Origin: Herbaspirillum sp. DW155 | Lineage (GTDB): Bacteria; Pseudomonadota; Gammaproteobacteria; Burkholderiales; Burkholderiaceae_D | Direction of reading: 5' to 3' | DNA: 64,000 nt | Assembly: GCF_037076565.1 (NCBI RefSeq) | Contig: NZ_AP029028.1 | Coordinates: 1,860,001-1,924,000, forward strand | In this document: positions 25,889 through 37,125 of the stretch, piece after piece | How the letters are laid out: every line of letters starts with the position of its first letter | How positions within the stretch are numbered: the first letter of the stretch is position 1 | Made by a program: the position numbers and the translations under genes | Notes under the pieces: model-generated | What the model was told of the DNA's origin: nothing | Seen by the model: only the letters and a program-made list of their open reading frames with translations | Database searches by the model: none

Positions 25889-27877
25889 TCAGATGTCCGC
25901 TTCGGCTTCGTTGCCGTGCTCTTCGATCCAGGCGCGGCGGGAGGCCGCTTCGCCCTTGCCCATGAGCATGTTGAAGCGCTCTTCGGAAGTCTGCACGCCG
26001 GGTTCGCCAAAGCTGATCGGCAACAGGCGTCGGGTGTCCGGGTTCATGGTGGTTTCCCACAACTGTTCGGCATTCATCTCGCCCAGGCCCTTGAAGCGCG
26101 AAATGCTCCAGGCGCCTTCCTTCAAGCCATCCTTGCGCAGCTTGTCTTCGATGGCTTCGAGTTCGCCATCGTCCAGGGCATAGAGCTTCTGCACCGGCTT
26201 CTTGCCGCGTGCCGGGGCATCCACGCGATAGAGCGGTGGGCGTGCCACGCAGATGTGGCCCTTCTCGATCAGCTTGGGGAAGTGACGGAAGAACAGCGTC
26301 AGCAGCAGCACCTGGATGTGCGAGCCGTCCACGTCCGCGTCGGACAGGATGCAGATCTTGCCGTAGCGCAGGCCGGACAGGTCCGGCGTGTCGTTGATGC
26401 CATGCGGATCGACGCCGATGGCCACCGCGATATCGTGGATTTCATTGTTGGCGAAGAGGCGGTCGCGTTCGGTTTCCCAGGCGTTCAAGACCTTGCCGCG
26501 CAGCGGCAGGATGGCCTGAAATTCCTTGTCCCGGCCCATCTTGGCGGAGCCACCAGCGGAGTCGCCCTCGACCAGGAAAAGTTCGTTACGCGTCACATCC
26601 GAGGATTCGCAATCGGTCAGCTTGCCGGGCAGCACGGCCACGCCTGAAGATTTCTTCTTCTCGACCTTTTGCGCCGAGCGCAGGCGGCTCTGGGCCTGCT
26701 TGATGACCAGCTCGGCCAGCTTCTTGCCGTAGTCCACGTGCTGGTTCAGCCACAGCTCCAGCGCCGGACGCGAGAAGCCAGCCACCAGGCGCACGGCGTC
26801 GCGCGAGTTCAGGCGTTCCTTGATCTGGCCCTGGAATTGCGGGTCCAGCACCTTGGCCGAGAGCACGAAGGAGACGCGCGCAAACACGTCTTCGGCCAGC
26901 AGTTTGACGCCCTTGGGCAGCAGCGAATGCATCTCCGCAAAACTCTTGACCGCCGAGAACAGACCCTCGCGCAGGCCCGATTCGTGGGTGCCGCCATTGG
27001 AGGTGGGGATCAGGTTGACGTAGGATTCGCGCACCACCGCGCCTTCCTCGGTCCAGGCCACCACCCACGAGGCGCCTTCGCCTTCGGCGAAGCCTTCGGC
27101 ATCCTTGCCGGCGAACTGTTCGCCTTCAAACAGCGGGATCAATGTTTCGCCGCTGCCGGTCTGGGCCAGTTGCTCCATGAGGTAGCCGCGCAGGCCCTGG
27201 TCGTATTGCCAGCTCTGGGTATCGCCGGTCTTGGCGTTGATCAGCGTGACCTTCACGCCCGGCAGCAGCACCGCCTTGGAGCGCAGCAGGCGCTGCAGCT
27301 CGCCCAGCGGAATGGTGGCCGAGTCGAAATATTTGGCATCGGGCCAGACGGTGACGCGGGTGCCGGATTTCTTGTCCTCGCGGGTGGCGGGGCGCGACTT
27401 CAGTTTCTCGATGACATCGCCGCCCGAGAAGGCCAGCGTGTGCACGCCGCCCTCGCGCCAGACCGTGATTTCCAGGCGCGTGGCCAGGGCATTGGTGACC
27501 GAGACGCCCACGCCGTGCAGGCCGCCCGAGAAGGCATACGCACCGCCGGAACCCTTGTCGAACTTGCCGCCCGCGTGCAGGCGGGTGAAGACGATCTCGA
27601 CGGTCGGGACTTTTTCTTCCGGGTGCAGGCCGACCGGAATGCCGCGTCCATCGTCCTCGACGCTGACGCTGCCGTCGCCGTTGATGGTGACGATGATGCT
27701 CTTGCCGTAGCCGCCCAGCGCTTCGTCGGAGGCGTTGTCGATCACTTCCTGGAGGATGTGCAGCGGATTCTCGGTGCGCGTGTACATGCCCGGACGCTGC
27801 TTGACCGGCTCCAGTCCCTTGAGGACACGGATCGATGATTCACTGTAATCGGACGGGGTTGTTTTTTTGGTTGCCAT
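25889..27877 (-). CDS. parE: DNA topoisomerase IV subunit B (662 aa)
   Basis: ATPase subunit of topoisomerase IV. The GHKL motifs are DNASDEALGGYG (ATP/Mg site), EDDGRGIPVG and GGLHGVGVSVTNAL. The TOPRIM domain has EGDSAGGSAK and ILSDADVDGSHI, whose acidic residues bind Mg. Start ATG 27877 (MATKKTTPSDYSESSIRVLKGLEPV) begins at the normal position before the conserved core; a longer in-frame start would add 29 unrelated residues. It is first in the parE-transglycosylase-parC operon. Length fits ParE rather than the larger GyrB (about 800 aa). Confidence 0.95.
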   Translation of the reverse strand: MATKKTTPSDYSESSIRVLKGLEPVKQRPGMYTRTENPLHILQEVIDNASDEALGGYGKSIIVTINGDGSVSVEDDGRGIPVGLHPEEKVPTVEIVFTRLHAGGKFDKGSGGAYAFSGGLHGVGVSVTNALATRLEITVWREGGVHTLAFSGGDVIEKLKSRPATREDKKSGTRVTVWPDAKYFDSATIPLGELQRLLRSKAVLLPGVKVTLINAKTGDTQSWQYDQGLRGYLMEQLAQTGSGETLIPLFEGEQFAGKDAEGFAEGEGASWVVAWTEEGAVVRESYVNLIPTSNGGTHESGLREGLFSAVKSFAEMHSLLPKGVKLLAEDVFARVSFVLSAKVLDPQFQGQIKERLNSRDAVRLVAGFSRPALELWLNQHVDYGKKLAELVIKQAQSRLRSAQKVEKKKSSGVAVLPGKLTDCESSDVTRNELFLVEGDSAGGSAKMGRDKEFQAILPLRGKVLNAWETERDRLFANNEIHDIAVAIGVDPHGINDTPDLSGLRYGKICILSDADVDGSHIQVLLLTLFFRHFPKLIEKGHICVARPPLYRVDAPARGKKPVQKLYALDDGELEAIEDKLRKDGLKEGAWSISRFKGLGEMNAEQLWETTMNPDTRRLLPISFGEPGVQTSEERFNMLMGKGEAASRRAWIEEHGNEAEADI

Positions 27878-28073
27878 GCAGATGAGTGGTCGTGGCTGAT
27901 GCCGGAGGATTGTTGTCTGTTCATCCAGCGCAGGCGCCCGCCGGGGGGCCATCCTGCGCTGCAAAGGCGCATTCTAATGAAAATTCCGTGGATTCGGCGT
28001 CCGGCGCGCCGGAATGTTCCCTGTCGGACAGTACTTGTCGGTAACAGCGTGTAAATGCGGCTAAAAACGCGCA

Positions 28074-28102
28074 CAAAAAAGGCTTGCGCGTACGCAAGCC
28101 TT
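28074..28102 (-). terminator. Terminator of the amidase gene
   Basis: AAGGCTTGCG (28079-28088) and CGCAAGCCTT (28093-28102) form a perfect 10-bp stem with a CGTA loop. On the minus strand TTTTTT follows. It separates the amidase operon from parE; the parE promoter must lie in 27878-28073. Confidence 0.85.
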
Positions 28103-28124
28103 GTCAGAGGGGCAAATGAGCGGA

Positions 28125-29477
28125 TCAGGCGGCCAGCAGTCCTTCCACTGCCAGGGCAATCGAGAGCAGGCGCTTGTCCTCGCCCCCGGCTGCCGCCAAC
28201 GACAGCCCGACCGGCGCGCTGCCGGGCTCATGGCAGGGCAGCGAGACCGCGCAGCCATCGAGGAAGTTGATCAGCGTGGGATTGCGCAGCATCTTGCCGT
28301 TGGCCGCGTAGTAGGCGTCGTCGCTGGCTTGCAGTTCGGCAATGCGCGGCGCCACGATGGGCAGGGTGGGCATGACCAGCGCATCGTAGCCGGCCAGTTG
28401 CGCGTTGACCTCGGCGATCCAGCGCGGGCGGGCATGCAGCACGTCCAGCAGGTCGGCCGCGCTCATGTCCTTGCCGCGCAGGATGCGCGAGACCACGCGC
28501 TGGTCGTAGCCGGCCGCGTTCTCGGCGATCAGGGCGCGGTGCCAGGCGTAGGCTTCGGCCGCAGTGAAGCCGCCCTTGGCATTGATGGCGGCCAGGGCGT
28601 TGAAGGCCGGCACTTCTTCCTCGACGATCACGGCGCCGGCCGTGGCGAGCTTGTTGAGCGCGGCGTGGTAAGCCTGGGCGACGGTCTCGTCCATGCCATC
28701 CCTGACGATGTTGGTCGGGGCCAGCAGGCGCAGGCCGCGCAGGGGATGGGCGACGACGGACACATAGTCTTCACCGGCCAGTACAGCATCCATGATGGCG
28801 CAGCATTCTACCGATACAGCCAGCGGGCCAATCGAGTCCAGATAAGCGGACAGTGGCAGTACACCTTGCATGGACACCCGCGCCGCCGTTGGCTTGAAAC
28901 CGGTCAGGCCGTTCAGCGCCGAGGGGATGCGCACCGAGCCGCCCGTGTCCGAGCCCACGGCCGCAAAGGCCATGCCATCGGTGACCGAGATGGCCGCGCC
29001 GGACGAGGAACCACCGGGAATACGGCCGCCTTCGACGTTGCGCTCCCAGATGTTTTGCGGGGTGCCGTAATGCGGATTGATGCCCAGGCCCGAGTAGGCG
29101 AACTCGGTCATGTTGGTCTTGCCGATGACGATGGCGCCGGCCTTGAGCAGGTTCTGCACCACGGCCGCATGGGCGGTGGCGGCGGGCTTGCCGCGCAGCA
29201 CGACCGAACCGGCCAGGGTAGTTTCGCCCGCCACGTCAAACAGATCCTTGACCGAGACCGGTACACCTTCCAGCGGCGACCGGTACAGTTTGGCCGCGCG
29301 CAGGGTGTCGGAAGCGCGGGCGGCCGCGCGCGCCTGGTCCGCATAGACGCTGGTGAAGACGCGCGCGCCTTCGCCCGCCGGATCGGCGATGCGGGCCAGG
29401 GCTTGTTCGGTCAGTTGCTGGGAAGTGATGCGGCCGGCATCGAGGTCGGCGGCCAGTTGGGAAAGTGTGCTGGGCAT
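28125..29477 (-). CDS. Amidase signature-family hydrolase (450 aa)
   Basis: Hydrolyses amide bonds by the Ser-cisSer-Lys triad. Visible residues are Lys77 (PVSVKDLFDVAG), the cis-Ser in GRIPGGSSSGAA (157-158) and Ser181 in GSDTGGSVRIPS. Length is normal for AtzE/GatA-like stand-alone amidases. It is not GatA of the tRNA amidotransferase, because no gatB or gatC is nearby. The ATG at 29477 opens directly into MPSTLSQLAADLDAGRIT, a typical amidase start. It follows a DUF2848 gene and an MFS carrier on the same strand, suggesting uptake and hydrolysis of an organic amide. The substrate is unknown. Confidence 0.88.
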   Translation of the reverse strand: MPSTLSQLAADLDAGRITSQQLTEQALARIADPAGEGARVFTSVYADQARAAARASDTLRAAKLYRSPLEGVPVSVKDLFDVAGETTLAGSVVLRGKPAATAHAAVVQNLLKAGAIVIGKTNMTEFAYSGLGINPHYGTPQNIWERNVEGGRIPGGSSSGAAISVTDGMAFAAVGSDTGGSVRIPSALNGLTGFKPTAARVSMQGVLPLSAYLDSIGPLAVSVECCAIMDAVLAGEDYVSVVAHPLRGLRLLAPTNIVRDGMDETVAQAYHAALNKLATAGAVIVEEEVPAFNALAAINAKGGFTAAEAYAWHRALIAENAAGYDQRVVSRILRGKDMSAADLLDVLHARPRWIAEVNAQLAGYDALVMPTLPIVAPRIAELQASDDAYYAANGKMLRNPTLINFLDGCAVSLPCHEPGSAPVGLSLAAAGGEDKRLLSIALAVEGLLAA

Positions 29478-29611
29478 AGGAGGAAGTCGCTGTGGTCGGA
29501 TGACAAATTCGCAGATGCGCAAGTATCGCATTGCCTCGCGCATCCAACAAAGACGCATGGGCGGCCCGGCTGGGTCGCCCCGTGGAATCAGGTCGCTTAT
29601 CAGGCTGCTTA

Positions 29612-30289
29612 TCAGGCCACTTCGGCCAGCGACTCGGCCACGTAATGGTGACGCAGAGCGCGTTGGCGGCGCGGGTCGAACAATTCCATCGTGAAGGACG
29701 CCGCAGGGCGGATGCCGCCGATGGCAGCCACCGTGCCGCAGGTCATGCCGCAACCCTCGGGCAGGGTGGCGCCGCCTTGCGTGAAGCGTGCGATCAGGTC
29801 GTCCGGCGTGCGCAGCGAAGCCAGCGTGCCTTCCTGATAGAGCCGGGTGGCGCCGTCTTCCTCGATCCAGGAGCGGATCACCAGTTCATCCCAGTACCCG
29901 GCCACCTCCGACAGCTTCCATGCGCTGCTGCCCACGGGCTTCACGCACGCCTGCTTGGAGAAGGCCACGCTGTGCGCTTCCAGCTTGCGGTCGGTGTGGT
30001 CGGAGGCAATCGAGACATACAGTTCGCCACCGCTGTTGAACACGAAGGTCTCCACTTCGCCGGACGAGGCCTCGCCCAGCACCTGCACCTGCGCGGCTTG
30101 CGAGAGCTGGTTGGCCGAGACGCGGTAGAACAGCGGCACCGCGCTGGGACGCGAGATGCCCAGGGCTTCCAGTTCTTCGATGTGATGTTCGATGGCCGCC
30201 ATGTCGCGGCCGGCCCAGCCGGCGATGACCAGGGTGTGGATGTCGGTCTGGAGGGTGGATTGATCGGGGAGGGTAAAGGTCAGCTTCAT
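29612..30289 (-). CDS. DUF2848-family protein (225 aa)
   Basis: A cytosolic protein of a conserved uncharacterised family. Visible blocks are VIAGWAGRDMAAIEHHIEELEALGISRPSAVPLFYRVS, VSIASDHTDRKLEAHSV and a C-terminal GCGMTCGTVAAIGG (regions named by key residues). The layout resembles the fumarylacetoacetase-like hydrolase superfamily in its Gly-rich SDHTDR and end blocks, which is a tentative remark only. It is 134 nt upstream of the amidase and 67 nt downstream of the MFS gene, all on the minus strand. DUF2848 genes next to amidases point to a shared pathway for an acyl-amide or its acid product. Confidence 0.75.
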   Translation of the reverse strand: MKLTFTLPDQSTLQTDIHTLVIAGWAGRDMAAIEHHIEELEALGISRPSAVPLFYRVSANQLSQAAQVQVLGEASSGEVETFVFNSGGELYVSIASDHTDRKLEAHSVAFSKQACVKPVGSSAWKLSEVAGYWDELVIRSWIEEDGATRLYQEGTLASLRTPDDLIARFTQGGATLPEGCGMTCGTVAAIGGIRPAASFTMELFDPRRQRALRHHYVAESLAEVA

Positions 30290-30356
30290 GAGTTTCTGTT
30301 CCTACAGGGTGAGTCAGCAGAGGCGGGCCGGGGATGCGGCCAGCCAGGGGGAAAGA

Positions 30357-31670
30357 TCAGTGCTTCTTGACGAACATCACCACCAGGAAGCTCGCGAGGA
30401 ACTCCAGTGCGGCTACGAAGTACAGGCCAGAGGAGAGCGACCCGGTGCTGGTCTTCAATGCCCCGATCATGTAAGGGGCCACGAAGCCGGCGAGGTTGCC
30501 GATGGAGTTGATGAGGGCGATGCCGCCGGCCGCTGCGGTGCCCGCCAGGAAGGCGGCGGGAATCGACCAGAACACCGGGAACGCCGCCAGGATGCCGATG
30601 GCCGCCAGGGTCAGCGCGCACAGGGCCAGCGTCGCATTGCCCAGCGTCATGCCGGTGGCGATCAGGCCGATGCAGGCGATGAGGGTGGCGATGGCACTGT
30701 GCAGGCGACGCTCGCCGGTCTTGTCGGAGTGAAAGCCGTTCCAGATCATCGCCAGCGTGCCGGCCACGAAGGGGATGGCGGAGATCAGGCCGATCTGCAG
30801 ATTACCCTTCACGCCGATTTCCTTGATGATGGACGGCGCCCAGAAGGCGATGGTGGCATTGCCGCTGACCACGCAGAAATACACGGCCGCGCAGATCCAG
30901 ACGCGGTAATTGGCACAGGCCTCCTTGAAGGAGACATGTTTGCCCGCTGCGCTGTTCTCGGCGGCCAGGGATTGGGTGACGGCGGTTTTTTCAGCATCGG
31001 TGAGCCACTTGGCATTGGCCGGGTTTTCCGGCAGCAAGGCCAGCACGGCGAAGCCCGCCAGGATGGAGGGGATGCCTTCGATGATGAAGAGCCACTGCCA
31101 GTTGGCCAGATGGCCCACGCCTTCCATGCTGCTCATGATGAGCCCGGCAATGGGACCACCGACCGCACCGGCGATGGCGAACGAGGTCATGAAGAGACCG
31201 TTGACACGGGCACGGCGCTGGGCCGGGAACCAGTAGGTCAGGTAGAGCACCACGCCCGGGAAGAAGCCGGCCTCGAAGATGCCGAGCAAAAAGCGCAGCA
31301 CGTAGAAACTCGTCGGTGTGGAGACGTAGGCCATGGCCATCGAGGCCAGGCCCCAGAGGATGGTGATGCGCGCCAGCGTCTTGCGGGCGCCGATCTTTTC
31401 CAGCAGGAGATTGCTGGGCACCTCGAAGAGGAAATAACCGATGAAGAAGATGCCCGCGCCCAGGCCATACACCGCTTCGGAGAATTGCAGGTCCTGCAGC
31501 ATCTGCAGCTTGGCGAAGCCGACGTTGACACGATCGATCCAGGCCAGCACGAACAGGAAGACCAGGAAAGGAATCAGGCGCCAGGCGATCTTGCCGTAGG
31601 TGGCGTCCAGGCTGGCGGCAGCGTTGGCGGGCAGCGCCGCGCTGGCGGTAGCCGATGGGGAACAGGACAT
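30357..31670 (-). CDS. MFS transporter, anion:cation symporter family (437 aa)
   Basis: Twelve-helix importer for organic anions of the ACS family. The signature after helix 1 (LAWIDRVNVGFAKLQM, with the conserved DRVN motif) matches 4-hydroxyphenylacetate/phthalate/hexuronate-type carriers. Helix 4-5 has RFLLGIFEAGFFPGVVLYLTYWFP, the usual ACS block. GAGGAGG lies 5 nt before the ATG at 31670, which decides the start against a longer in-frame reading. It is first gene of the MFS-DUF2848-amidase set, downstream of a LysR gene. It likely imports the amide or its acid. Confidence 0.88.
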   Translation of the reverse strand: MSCSPSATASAALPANAAASLDATYGKIAWRLIPFLVFLFVLAWIDRVNVGFAKLQMLQDLQFSEAVYGLGAGIFFIGYFLFEVPSNLLLEKIGARKTLARITILWGLASMAMAYVSTPTSFYVLRFLLGIFEAGFFPGVVLYLTYWFPAQRRARVNGLFMTSFAIAGAVGGPIAGLIMSSMEGVGHLANWQWLFIIEGIPSILAGFAVLALLPENPANAKWLTDAEKTAVTQSLAAENSAAGKHVSFKEACANYRVWICAAVYFCVVSGNATIAFWAPSIIKEIGVKGNLQIGLISAIPFVAGTLAMIWNGFHSDKTGERRLHSAIATLIACIGLIATGMTLGNATLALCALTLAAIGILAAFPVFWSIPAAFLAGTAAAGGIALINSIGNLAGFVAPYMIGALKTSTGSLSSGLYFVAALEFLASFLVVMFVKKH

Positions 31671-31960
31671 GGAAAACCTCCTCAGGTGTGGCCGGCGTCC
31701 GCGTGACGGCGCCGTGTTGTGTTCTGCATGGATGGGACCGGCGTGGCTGCAAGGACCAGCACTGCAGCCAGCCCGAAGGCGCCGGTCTGAATTCAGTATG
31801 GAGAGGCAGGGCGGGCGCTGTCCAACAAGAAAATCTGAGCAGCGTTGATTGAAAAATCTTATGAGCAAAAGCGGGGCGCCATTTGCTTCAGGATGGTGCT
31901 GTCCCCGCGTGGCCGCTCATCGGCGCGCAGCACAGCGTGCAGGCGGGAGGACGGGCGATC

Positions 31961-32896
31961 TCAGCCGGGCGGGACGGGCAGTCGCGCAATCTCCTGGCCC
32001 CAATTGAGTGCGAAGTCGGACGCCGTTTCCTGCGCGATGCGGGCCACGGTTTCGGTCAACGGGTTCTCATGATCCGCGCGGAAGCAGGCGATCAGGGCCA
32101 GCGCCGGGAACTCGGTATCCACCCGCAGCAGGTGCAGACTTTCTTCGTTGAGTTCGCGCTGGATGATGGCCGGTGGCACGGCCGTGATGCCGAAGCCATC
32201 GGTGGCCAGCCGGATCATGGTGGCCACGGAGGCGATGCAATTGATGTGCAGCGTGCGTTCGGCCCGCTCGCTGCCCGAGAACAGTCGTTCGATCACCGCA
32301 TGCGGTCCGGAATTGCGGGCGAAGCTGATGATGGGGAAGGCCGCCAGGTCCGCCAGCGAGAGCGTCTCGCTGCCGATGTCGAGCTTGGGGCTGCCGACCC
32401 AGCGCATCGGAAATTCGCACAGCGCGATGTTGCTGACCTGCGGCCCGATCACCGGTTCGGCCTGCAGCACCAGATCGAGATTGCTCTTGCTGAACTGCTC
32501 GTGCAGGTGGATGGTGGTGTCGCTGACGATCTCGATCTGCAGGCGCGGAAAGGCCTTGTGCAGGCGTCCGAGGAAATCCGGAAACCAGCTGTGCACGATG
32601 GACTCGATCACGCCGATGCGGATGACGCCGGCAAAGACTTCGCGGTCGGACATGTCGTCCTTCATCTCGCGCATGAGCTTGACCATGCGCTCGGCATACA
32701 CCAGCGCCTTGCTGCCATCGGCGGTCAGCGCCACCTCGCGCGCGCTGCGGTCGAACAGGCGCACGCCGAAGTCCTGTTCGAGCGAGGCGATGCGGCTGGA
32801 AACCGCAGCCTGCGTGGTGTGCAGGCGCTCGGCCGTGAGGCGGAAATTGCGCAGCCGGGCCAGCCAGACGAAGGTTTCAAGAAAGCGGATATTCAT
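31961..32896 (-). CDS. LysR-family transcriptional regulator (311 aa)
   Basis: Full-length LysR regulator. The helix-turn-helix is residues about 3-62 (MNIRFLETFVWLARLRNFRLTAERLHTTQ and following, with SRIASLEQDFGVRLFDRSAREV), then the effector-binding domain. It is transcribed on the same strand as, and 290 nt upstream of, the MFS gene. The gap 31671-31960 holds GC-rich sequence and an AT-rich patch (ATTGAAAAATCTTAT near 31850) that could be its target site. It probably activates the MFS-DUF2848-amidase genes; the ligand is unknown. Confidence 0.87.
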   Translation of the reverse strand: MNIRFLETFVWLARLRNFRLTAERLHTTQAAVSSRIASLEQDFGVRLFDRSAREVALTADGSKALVYAERMVKLMREMKDDMSDREVFAGVIRIGVIESIVHSWFPDFLGRLHKAFPRLQIEIVSDTTIHLHEQFSKSNLDLVLQAEPVIGPQVSNIALCEFPMRWVGSPKLDIGSETLSLADLAAFPIISFARNSGPHAVIERLFSGSERAERTLHINCIASVATMIRLATDGFGITAVPPAIIQRELNEESLHLLRVDTEFPALALIACFRADHENPLTETVARIAQETASDFALNWGQEIARLPVPPG

Positions 32897-33267
32897 GAGC
32901 GGGCAGGGCGGAGGGAAGGGGCCTATTTTATCGTCTTCGGGGCGCCGCTCCTGCCGTCATTTTTGGTGCGCCGCGCCATGAATCTTCCTGCAACTGGCGC
33001 ACATCTGGTGCATTTCATGCGGGCAATCGCGTGCTTCTGGTGCGTTATATCGATATTTGTTTTTTGAAAGTATTTTTTCTTTACTCGCCGGGAAAATGAA
33101 AATATATTTACATTTTTTCGGCGGGACGGGGTGGGATTGATCAGTCTCGTCGGGTGATAAAGAGGGCGGTCGCGGCAGCGGATGAGGTAAATGACTTAAA
33201 TCATTTAAATGATTCATCTCTTTTTTTTGCGCAGCGGCAGAGTTCAATGAAGACGGGGTAGCGGGCG
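32897..33267. other. AT-rich divergent intergenic region between lysR and rpiR
   Basis: A 371-bp gap with no open frame of note. Its middle (33040-33120) is markedly AT-rich with several T and A runs, unusual for this window, and may carry the lysR and rpiR promoters. A palindromic operator candidate lies at 33181-33218. Confidence 0.5.
33181..33218. promoter_or_regulatory. Nested AT-rich palindromes upstream of the RpiR-type gene
   Basis: TCATTT-AAATGA (33201-33212) is a perfect 12-bp palindrome. AAATGA (33189-33194) also pairs with TCATTT (33201-33206) across CTTAAA, and GATGA/TTCATC flank the set. It is 50 nt before the regulator's GTG start, a fitting autoregulatory operator. Confidence 0.5.
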
Positions 33268-34245
33268 GTGAAACAACAACCGAAGAACATCAGTTTGCAA
33301 GGAGCCGGTGCGGTAGCGCAGGCCGTGGGCAAGCTGTATCCGCAATTGTCCAAGTCGCACCGCAAGACGGCGGATTACGTGCTGGGCAATCCCTTCCGCG
33401 CCGCCACCATGACCATCGATGAACTCTCGGAAGCAGCCGGCATCTCGGTAGCCACCGCCAACCGCTTCGCCCATGCGCTGGGCTTCGACGGTTATGCCTC
33501 CTTCCGTGCGGCGCTGGTCTCGGATTTCGCCACCACCCTGGCGCCCGTGGAAAAGCTGCGCGAGCAGGTGCAGCGCACCGCCACCAGTGCCGAGATCATG
33601 GCCGCCGCCTTCGACAGCGACATCGCCAACATCCAGGCGACCCGCCGCATGCTCACGCCCGAGCACTGCGAGCAGGCGGTCGACATGATCCTCTCGGCGC
33701 AGCGCGTCTTCATCACCGGCTTTGGCGCCTCGGCTTATCTCTCGGGCCTGATGGCCCATACGCTGGAACCCTATGTGCGCAGCGTCAATTCGGTGGCGAT
33801 GGCCGGTGGCCCATCGCAGGCGGCGCGCCAGTTCTTCAAGCTCGACAGCGATGACCTGGTGATCTCGATGGTGTTTCCGCGCTATGCCGCCGACACCGTA
33901 TGGCTGACCCAGCGCGCGGTGGAGAAGGGCGCGCGGGTGCTGGCCCTGACCGATACGCCGGGCTCTCCGCTGGTGCCATTGGCCGACGTCACCCTGTATG
34001 CCCAGACCGATGGCCGGCTCTCGCCGACCTCGGACGCCGCTGCGCTGATCCTGATCCAGGCGCTGTGCGATGCGGTGGCGCACCGTGCGCGCCGCTCGGT
34101 ACAGGCCGCCACGCAGATGGCCGAATTCGTGCTGCCCTGGCTGTATCTGGCCCAGCAGCCACAGCGTGCAGGCACCACGCCGGTCGGCCAGCCCGTCCGC
34201 ACTGCCCCCAAACGCGCATCCACCAAAGGAAAGACCAACGCATGA
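33268..34245 (+). CDS. RpiR/MurR-family regulator with SIS domain (325 aa)
   Basis: Helix-turn-helix regulator (residues about 20-90; SHRKTADYVLGNPFRAATMTIDELSEAAGISVATANRFAHALGF, by key residues) joined to a SIS sugar-phosphate-binding domain (about 130-265; ERVFITGFGASAYLSG, then VISMVFPRYAADTVWLTQRAVEKGARVLALTDTPGSPL). RpiR proteins usually sense phosphorylated sugars or amino sugars. Start is GTG at 33268 as no in-frame ATG precedes. The stop overlaps the iaaA start (ATGA), so it heads the long peptide operon. The control of a peptide-uptake operon by a sugar-phosphate-type sensor hints at cell-wall-derived substrates. Confidence 0.87.
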   Translation: MKQQPKNISLQGAGAVAQAVGKLYPQLSKSHRKTADYVLGNPFRAATMTIDELSEAAGISVATANRFAHALGFDGYASFRAALVSDFATTLAPVEKLREQVQRTATSAEIMAAAFDSDIANIQATRRMLTPEHCEQAVDMILSAQRVFITGFGASAYLSGLMAHTLEPYVRSVNSVAMAGGPSQAARQFFKLDSDDLVISMVFPRYAADTVWLTQRAVEKGARVLALTDTPGSPLVPLADVTLYAQTDGRLSPTSDAAALILIQALCDAVAHRARRSVQAATQMAEFVLPWLYLAQQPQRAGTTPVGQPVRTAPKRASTKGKTNA

Positions 34246-35228
34246 CCACTCCGGTAATTGCCATCCACGGCGGCGCAGGCACCATCACGCGCGCATCCCT
34301 CTCGGCCGATGACGAAGCCCGCTATCACCAGGCGCTGGCCGACATCGTGGCCGCCGGCCAGGCCGTGCTCAACGCCGGCGGCTCGGCACTGGAAGCCGTC
34401 ACCGAAGCGGTGCGCCTGCTGGAAGACTGTCCGCTCTTCAACGCCGGCCACGGCGCGGTCTATACCAGCGAAGGCAAGCATGAACTGGACGCCTGCGTCA
34501 TGAATGGGGCCGACCTCGCCTCGGGCGCGGTGGCCTGTGTGACCCATCTGCGCAACCCCATCCTGGCTGCGCGCAAGGTGATGGAACACAGTGAGCACGT
34601 GCTGCTGGTCGGCCCCGCCGCCGAAGCCTTCGCCGCGCGCCATGGTGCGGTGACCGTCGAGCCGGACTATTTCCATACCGATGCGCGCCACGAGCAATGG
34701 CTGCGCGTGCGCGGCCAGTCGCGTGCGATGCTGGATCATGATGCTTCCTCGTTCGCCTTCGCGGAAAAGTCCGCCGGGCCCAGGGAACCCATCGACCCCG
34801 ATCACAAGTTCGGCACCGTCGGCGCCGTCGCGCTGGACCAGTTCGGCAACCTCGCCGCCGCCACCTCGACCGGTGGCATCACCAACAAGCAACCCGGCCG
34901 CGTGGGCGATTCTCCCATCATCGGGGCCGGCTGCTACGCCAACAACGCCACCGTGGCCGTGTCGGCCACCGGCACCGGCGAAGCCTTCATGCGCACCGCC
35001 GCCTGCTACGACATCGGCGCGCGCATGGCCTATGCCGGCCAGTCGCTGGAAGAAGCCAGCCGCGCCGTGGTCTTCGAGACCCTGCCCAAGGTCGGCGGAC
35101 GCGGTGGCGTGATCGCCATCGACGCCCACGGCAACCTGGCCTTGCCCTTCAATACCGAAGGCATGTACCGCGCCTATGGCCGTGGCGAACTGGCCCCGGT
35201 CACCGCCATTTACGCAGCACCGGCCTGA
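34242..35228 (+). CDS. iaaA: Isoaspartyl peptidase/L-asparaginase (Ntn-hydrolase, 328 aa)
   Basis: Plant-type asparaginase that cleaves isoaspartyl dipeptides and asparagine. It self-cleaves at GTVGAVAL, making Thr192 the N-terminal nucleophile of the beta chain. Other family blocks are [10 protein letters not shown] (5-14), [18 protein letters not shown] (67-84), [15 protein letters not shown] and GTGEAFMR. The ATG overlaps the rpiR stop by 4 nt and AAAGGAAAG precedes it. In E. coli iaaA is the first gene of the iaaA-gsiABCD operon; the order here is the same. It is expected in the cytoplasm after import of peptides by the GsiABCD system. Confidence 0.93.
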   Translation: MTTPVIAIHGGAGTITRASLSADDEARYHQALADIVAAGQAVLNAGGSALEAVTEAVRLLEDCPLFNAGHGAVYTSEGKHELDACVMNGADLASGAVACVTHLRNPILAARKVMEHSEHVLLVGPAAEAFAARHGAVTVEPDYFHTDARHEQWLRVRGQSRAMLDHDASSFAFAEKSAGPREPIDPDHKFGTVGAVALDQFGNLAAATSTGGITNKQPGRVGDSPIIGAGCYANNATVAVSATGTGEAFMRTAACYDIGARMAYAGQSLEEASRAVVFETLPKVGGRGGVIAIDAHGNLALPFNTEGMYRAYGRGELAPVTAIYAAPA

Positions 35229-35253
35229 AGCGGCCGAGCAGGAGAGAATCAAG

Positions 35254-37107
<1,854 letters not shown>

Positions 37108-37125
37108 GCGGCGGCCTGTTTTCAT

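Noticed and set aside
28125..29477. Amidase as GatA of the tRNA-dependent amidotransferase.
   Set aside because: No gatB or gatC is adjacent, and the neighbours are a carrier and a DUF2848 gene.
32957..33247. A 96-codon frame in the AT-rich gap before the RpiR gene.
   Set aside because: It crosses the operator palindromes, lacks a ribosome-binding site and has low-complexity content.
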